Position numbers and translations under genes: made by a program. This document shows, in pieces, positions 62,511 to 64,000 of a DNA stretch of 64,000 nucleotides; position 1 is the stretch's first letter; the number at the start of each line of letters is the position of its first letter. The DNA comes from Ww85 sp963745765 (GTDB taxonomy: Bacteria; Desulfobacterota; Desulfobulbia; Desulfobulbales; Desulfocapsaceae), in contig CAVUYQ010000032.1 in the NCBI GenBank assembly GCA_963745765.1, forward strand, positions 6,460-70,459, written 5' to 3'. The notes beneath the pieces were generated by a model, which was not told the DNA's origin, made no database searches, and worked only from the letters and a program-made list of their open reading frames with translations.

Positions 62511-63213
62511 TCAGTTTTTTTTACCTTTTAACCTGTCAACAAGCGGACCAAGACTTTTGCCCACTTCCAGTTTGCGGTCCTTGAGAAAGCCGGATAATTC
62601 CACTTTAGCTTTAACCTGCGTTTTGGGTGCTGCCTCGACAGGTTTTACCTGTATATCCTTGAGAACTTTTCCCGGAATAGACGCATTCTTGATCCTTCAC
62701 TTTGTCACCTGCAAATCCATCGGTGATGGTGTAGGCGTTTTTCAAACCGGCTCCGCAAGCTGATCGACTGCCTTGGCCGAGCGGTCACCTGACCGGCACA
62801 TGAGCAGCAGGATGTCATCAGGCCCGGCTATTGTCTTGACCTCGTCGACAAAATCGTCATTCATCTTCGCGCCGTGTTCGGTTTTACCGTCCTTTCGCTG
62901 ATAGGTAAGAAAGGCAAAGGGAATGTTCCAGACCATCTCCGGGTGACCGAGGAAACCATATTCCTCGGGAGTCCGCACTTCGATAACATTCACTTAATCC
63001 GGCGTCAGCTTTCCATTTCTCATACGCTTCCTGAGCGGTCACGTAGAGGCCAAGGGTGGTTTGTTCATTCTTTGGAAATGGTTGTTTCATGGTCTCTGAT
63101 CCAATAACGTTTGCCGTGCCTGCAATGCAGATAGTGACGACCAGGGTCAGGAACTGCACCATGCGTTTTCTGGCAAAACTTCTCCTAAAATTTAGTGCAT
63201 TGCGTTCATTCAT
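62511..63213 (-). pseudogene. Exported rhodanese-like protein, several frameshifts
   Basis: The start MNERNALNFRRSFARKRMVQ after AGGAGGAGGGC leads to a signal peptide (VQFLTLVVTICIAG) and a mature start through YVTAQEAYEKWKADA. Another frame gives VNVIEVRTPEEYGFLGHPEM and ILLLMCRSGDRSAKAVDQLA, a complete rhodanese core with active-site Cys in LMCRSGDRS. A third frame gives KNAYTITDGFAGDKVKD. A fourth frame has a basic tail (KDIQVKPVEAAPKTQVKAKV and on). At least three breaks, and a TAA inside, near 63000, 62750 and 62690. More decayed than the single-indel genes elsewhere. Confidence 0.65.
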
Positions 63214-63292
63214 GCCCTCCTCCTGTCATGTTCATAACAATAACTTGCCTGAATCTCACATTTCTGGCGAAAGAACCATTTCAGACAGCCGG

Positions 63293-63817
63293 TTAAAGAC
63301 TGTCTGAAACGGATCTTCCATCATTCCAGCGATCAGTTGCGCCAATCGTTACCAGCTCGACACAATGATAAAAAATGAAACAACACCCCATTCCCATTAA
63401 TTCAATTTCAACCTCAACTATCGCGTCTTTACAGCGCTGTGAAACATCTTTGGCATTATTGTCGAGGCAGGTCAACAGCCGGCCCTCGCCGGCCTCGACA
63501 CCCTGGCAAAGCCTGTTCAAATCACCGGCACATTCATTTACCAGATAGGACAAAGCAGCCACGGCACGCTGCAGTTGTATTGCCGCATCATAAAGGGCAT
63601 ACTCACATTTTTCCGACAATTTGTCCGACCGGGAGTAGAGACAGGCTAGCACGCGGCTTTGACCGGGAGTGACATCCTTGCAGTAGGTATCCAGTTCTGT
63701 TCTGGCGGCCCGTCGATGACGTTTTGCACCAGATCATCGCCGGCCTTTGATGAAACAGGGCTGCTGATAAACAAAAATACGATTGCCATGGCGGCAATCC
63801 CATCCTCTTCTTTCCAT
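63293..63817 (-). pseudogene. Exported cysteine-rich repeat protein, frameshifted
   Basis: The main frame has TELDTYCKDVTPGQSRVLAC, CEYALYDAAIQLQRAVAALS, NECAGDLNRLCQGVEAGEGR and CLDNNAKDVSQRCKDAI. That is the spacing of the GLG1-type cysteine-rich repeat (Pfam Cys_rich_CWC-like family seen in proteobacteria as 'cysteine rich repeat'). The N-terminus in another frame (MAIVFLFISSPVSSKAGDDL) is a signal peptide. Breaks near 63700 and 63800 separate it from the body and from the ATG behind AAGGAG at 63817. An envelope protein of unknown role. Confidence 0.6.
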
Positions 63818-63842
63818 TTTTCTTCTCCTTGATTCTCTTAAA

Positions 63843-64000
63843 ATGAACGGTTCTTATTGTTTTTATGCGGGTTTTTTCAGCACTACGGGATGCCTTTTCG
63901 AGGTCATCGATTTTTCAAACACCAGCGGTAAGGATGGCCCTAAATCGGAAACCTACTCCCAGTATGGGACCGCTTACCGACAGATCCTGAAGAAGTTTGT
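63843..64000 (+). CDS. Open frame running off the window edge
   Basis: A frame begins ATGAACGGTTCTTATTG and continues to the last base without a stop, including PKSETYSQYGTAYRQILKKF, which looks protein-like. Only 52 residues are seen. No family can be named and the true start may be further left or right. Divergent from the cysteine-rich repeat gene. Confidence 0.3.
   Translation, partial: MNGSYCFYAGFFSTTGCLFEVIDFSNTSGKDGPKSETYSQYGTAYRQILKKF

Overview
The window reads as chromosomal DNA of a strictly anaerobic, diazotrophic Gram-negative bacterium, most likely a Desulfobacterota (Desulfobulbales-like) sulfate or sulfur reducer. Support: the nifH-nifI1-nifI2-nifD-nifK gene order, a tungsten-type aldehyde:ferredoxin oxidoreductase, TRAP transport, LutABC, creBC and an exosortase. 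Taxonomy is inference; no rRNA or housekeeping marker is present.

Layout. (1) 1-13.3 kb is accessory. It starts with a truncated IS66 transposase, then a decayed group II intron reverse transcriptase, then a group II intron nested inside the 5' part of a second group II intron. An integron-type gene-cassette array without a visible integrase follows: methyltransferase, MscS channel, small membrane protein, RelB/RelE-type toxin-antitoxin pair, acetyltransferase, a broken secreted-protein gene, an orphan GspE/PilB-like ATPase and another membrane protein. They are separated by attC-like imperfect palindromes, and two group II introns sit on the opposite strand beside such palindromes. (2) 13.4-18.1 kb: Ppx/GppA phosphatase, a four-domain rhodanese protein, a GFA-family protein and a MITE-like repeat. 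(3) 18.1-30.5 kb: a ten-gene minus-strand operon (TRAP dctPQM, ferredoxin, AOR, DapA-type aldolase, IlvD/EDD-type dehydratase, lutABC) with a divergent GntR regulator. It can be read as sugar-acid import, dehydration, aldol cleavage, ferredoxin-linked aldehyde oxidation and lactate oxidation. (4) 30.6-38.3 kb: HAD hydrolase, then a translationally coupled cluster of lysine 2,3-aminomutase, two ATP-grasp ligases, an acetyltransferase and an acetyltransferase-deacetylase fusion, then a universal stress protein. (5) 38.6-54.7 kb: nitrogen fixation. Minus strand: nifH, nifI1, nifI2, nifD, nifK, a NifB paralog lacking the radical-SAM cysteines, a 2Fe-2S ferredoxin, a GNAT and a HEPN-like gene, then a separate sigma-54 unit nifE-nifN-nifB. 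Plus strand: nifA, amtB and a PII gene. Sigma-54 promoters precede nifH, nifE and amtB, with NifA-type upstream sites before nifH and nifE. (6) 54.9-64 kb: M32 carboxypeptidase, a four-gene overlapping operon (VIT/VWA PEP-CTERM protein, exosortase, CreB, CreC) and a stretch of small, often frameshifted envelope genes.

Many otherwise conserved genes between 25.6 and 63.8 kb carry single-base indels (AOR, DctQ, Usp, NifB-like, GNAT, AmtB twice, the deacetylase fusion three times). Either the assembly has indel errors here or the region is decaying. These genes are annotated across the indels and the breaks are stated.
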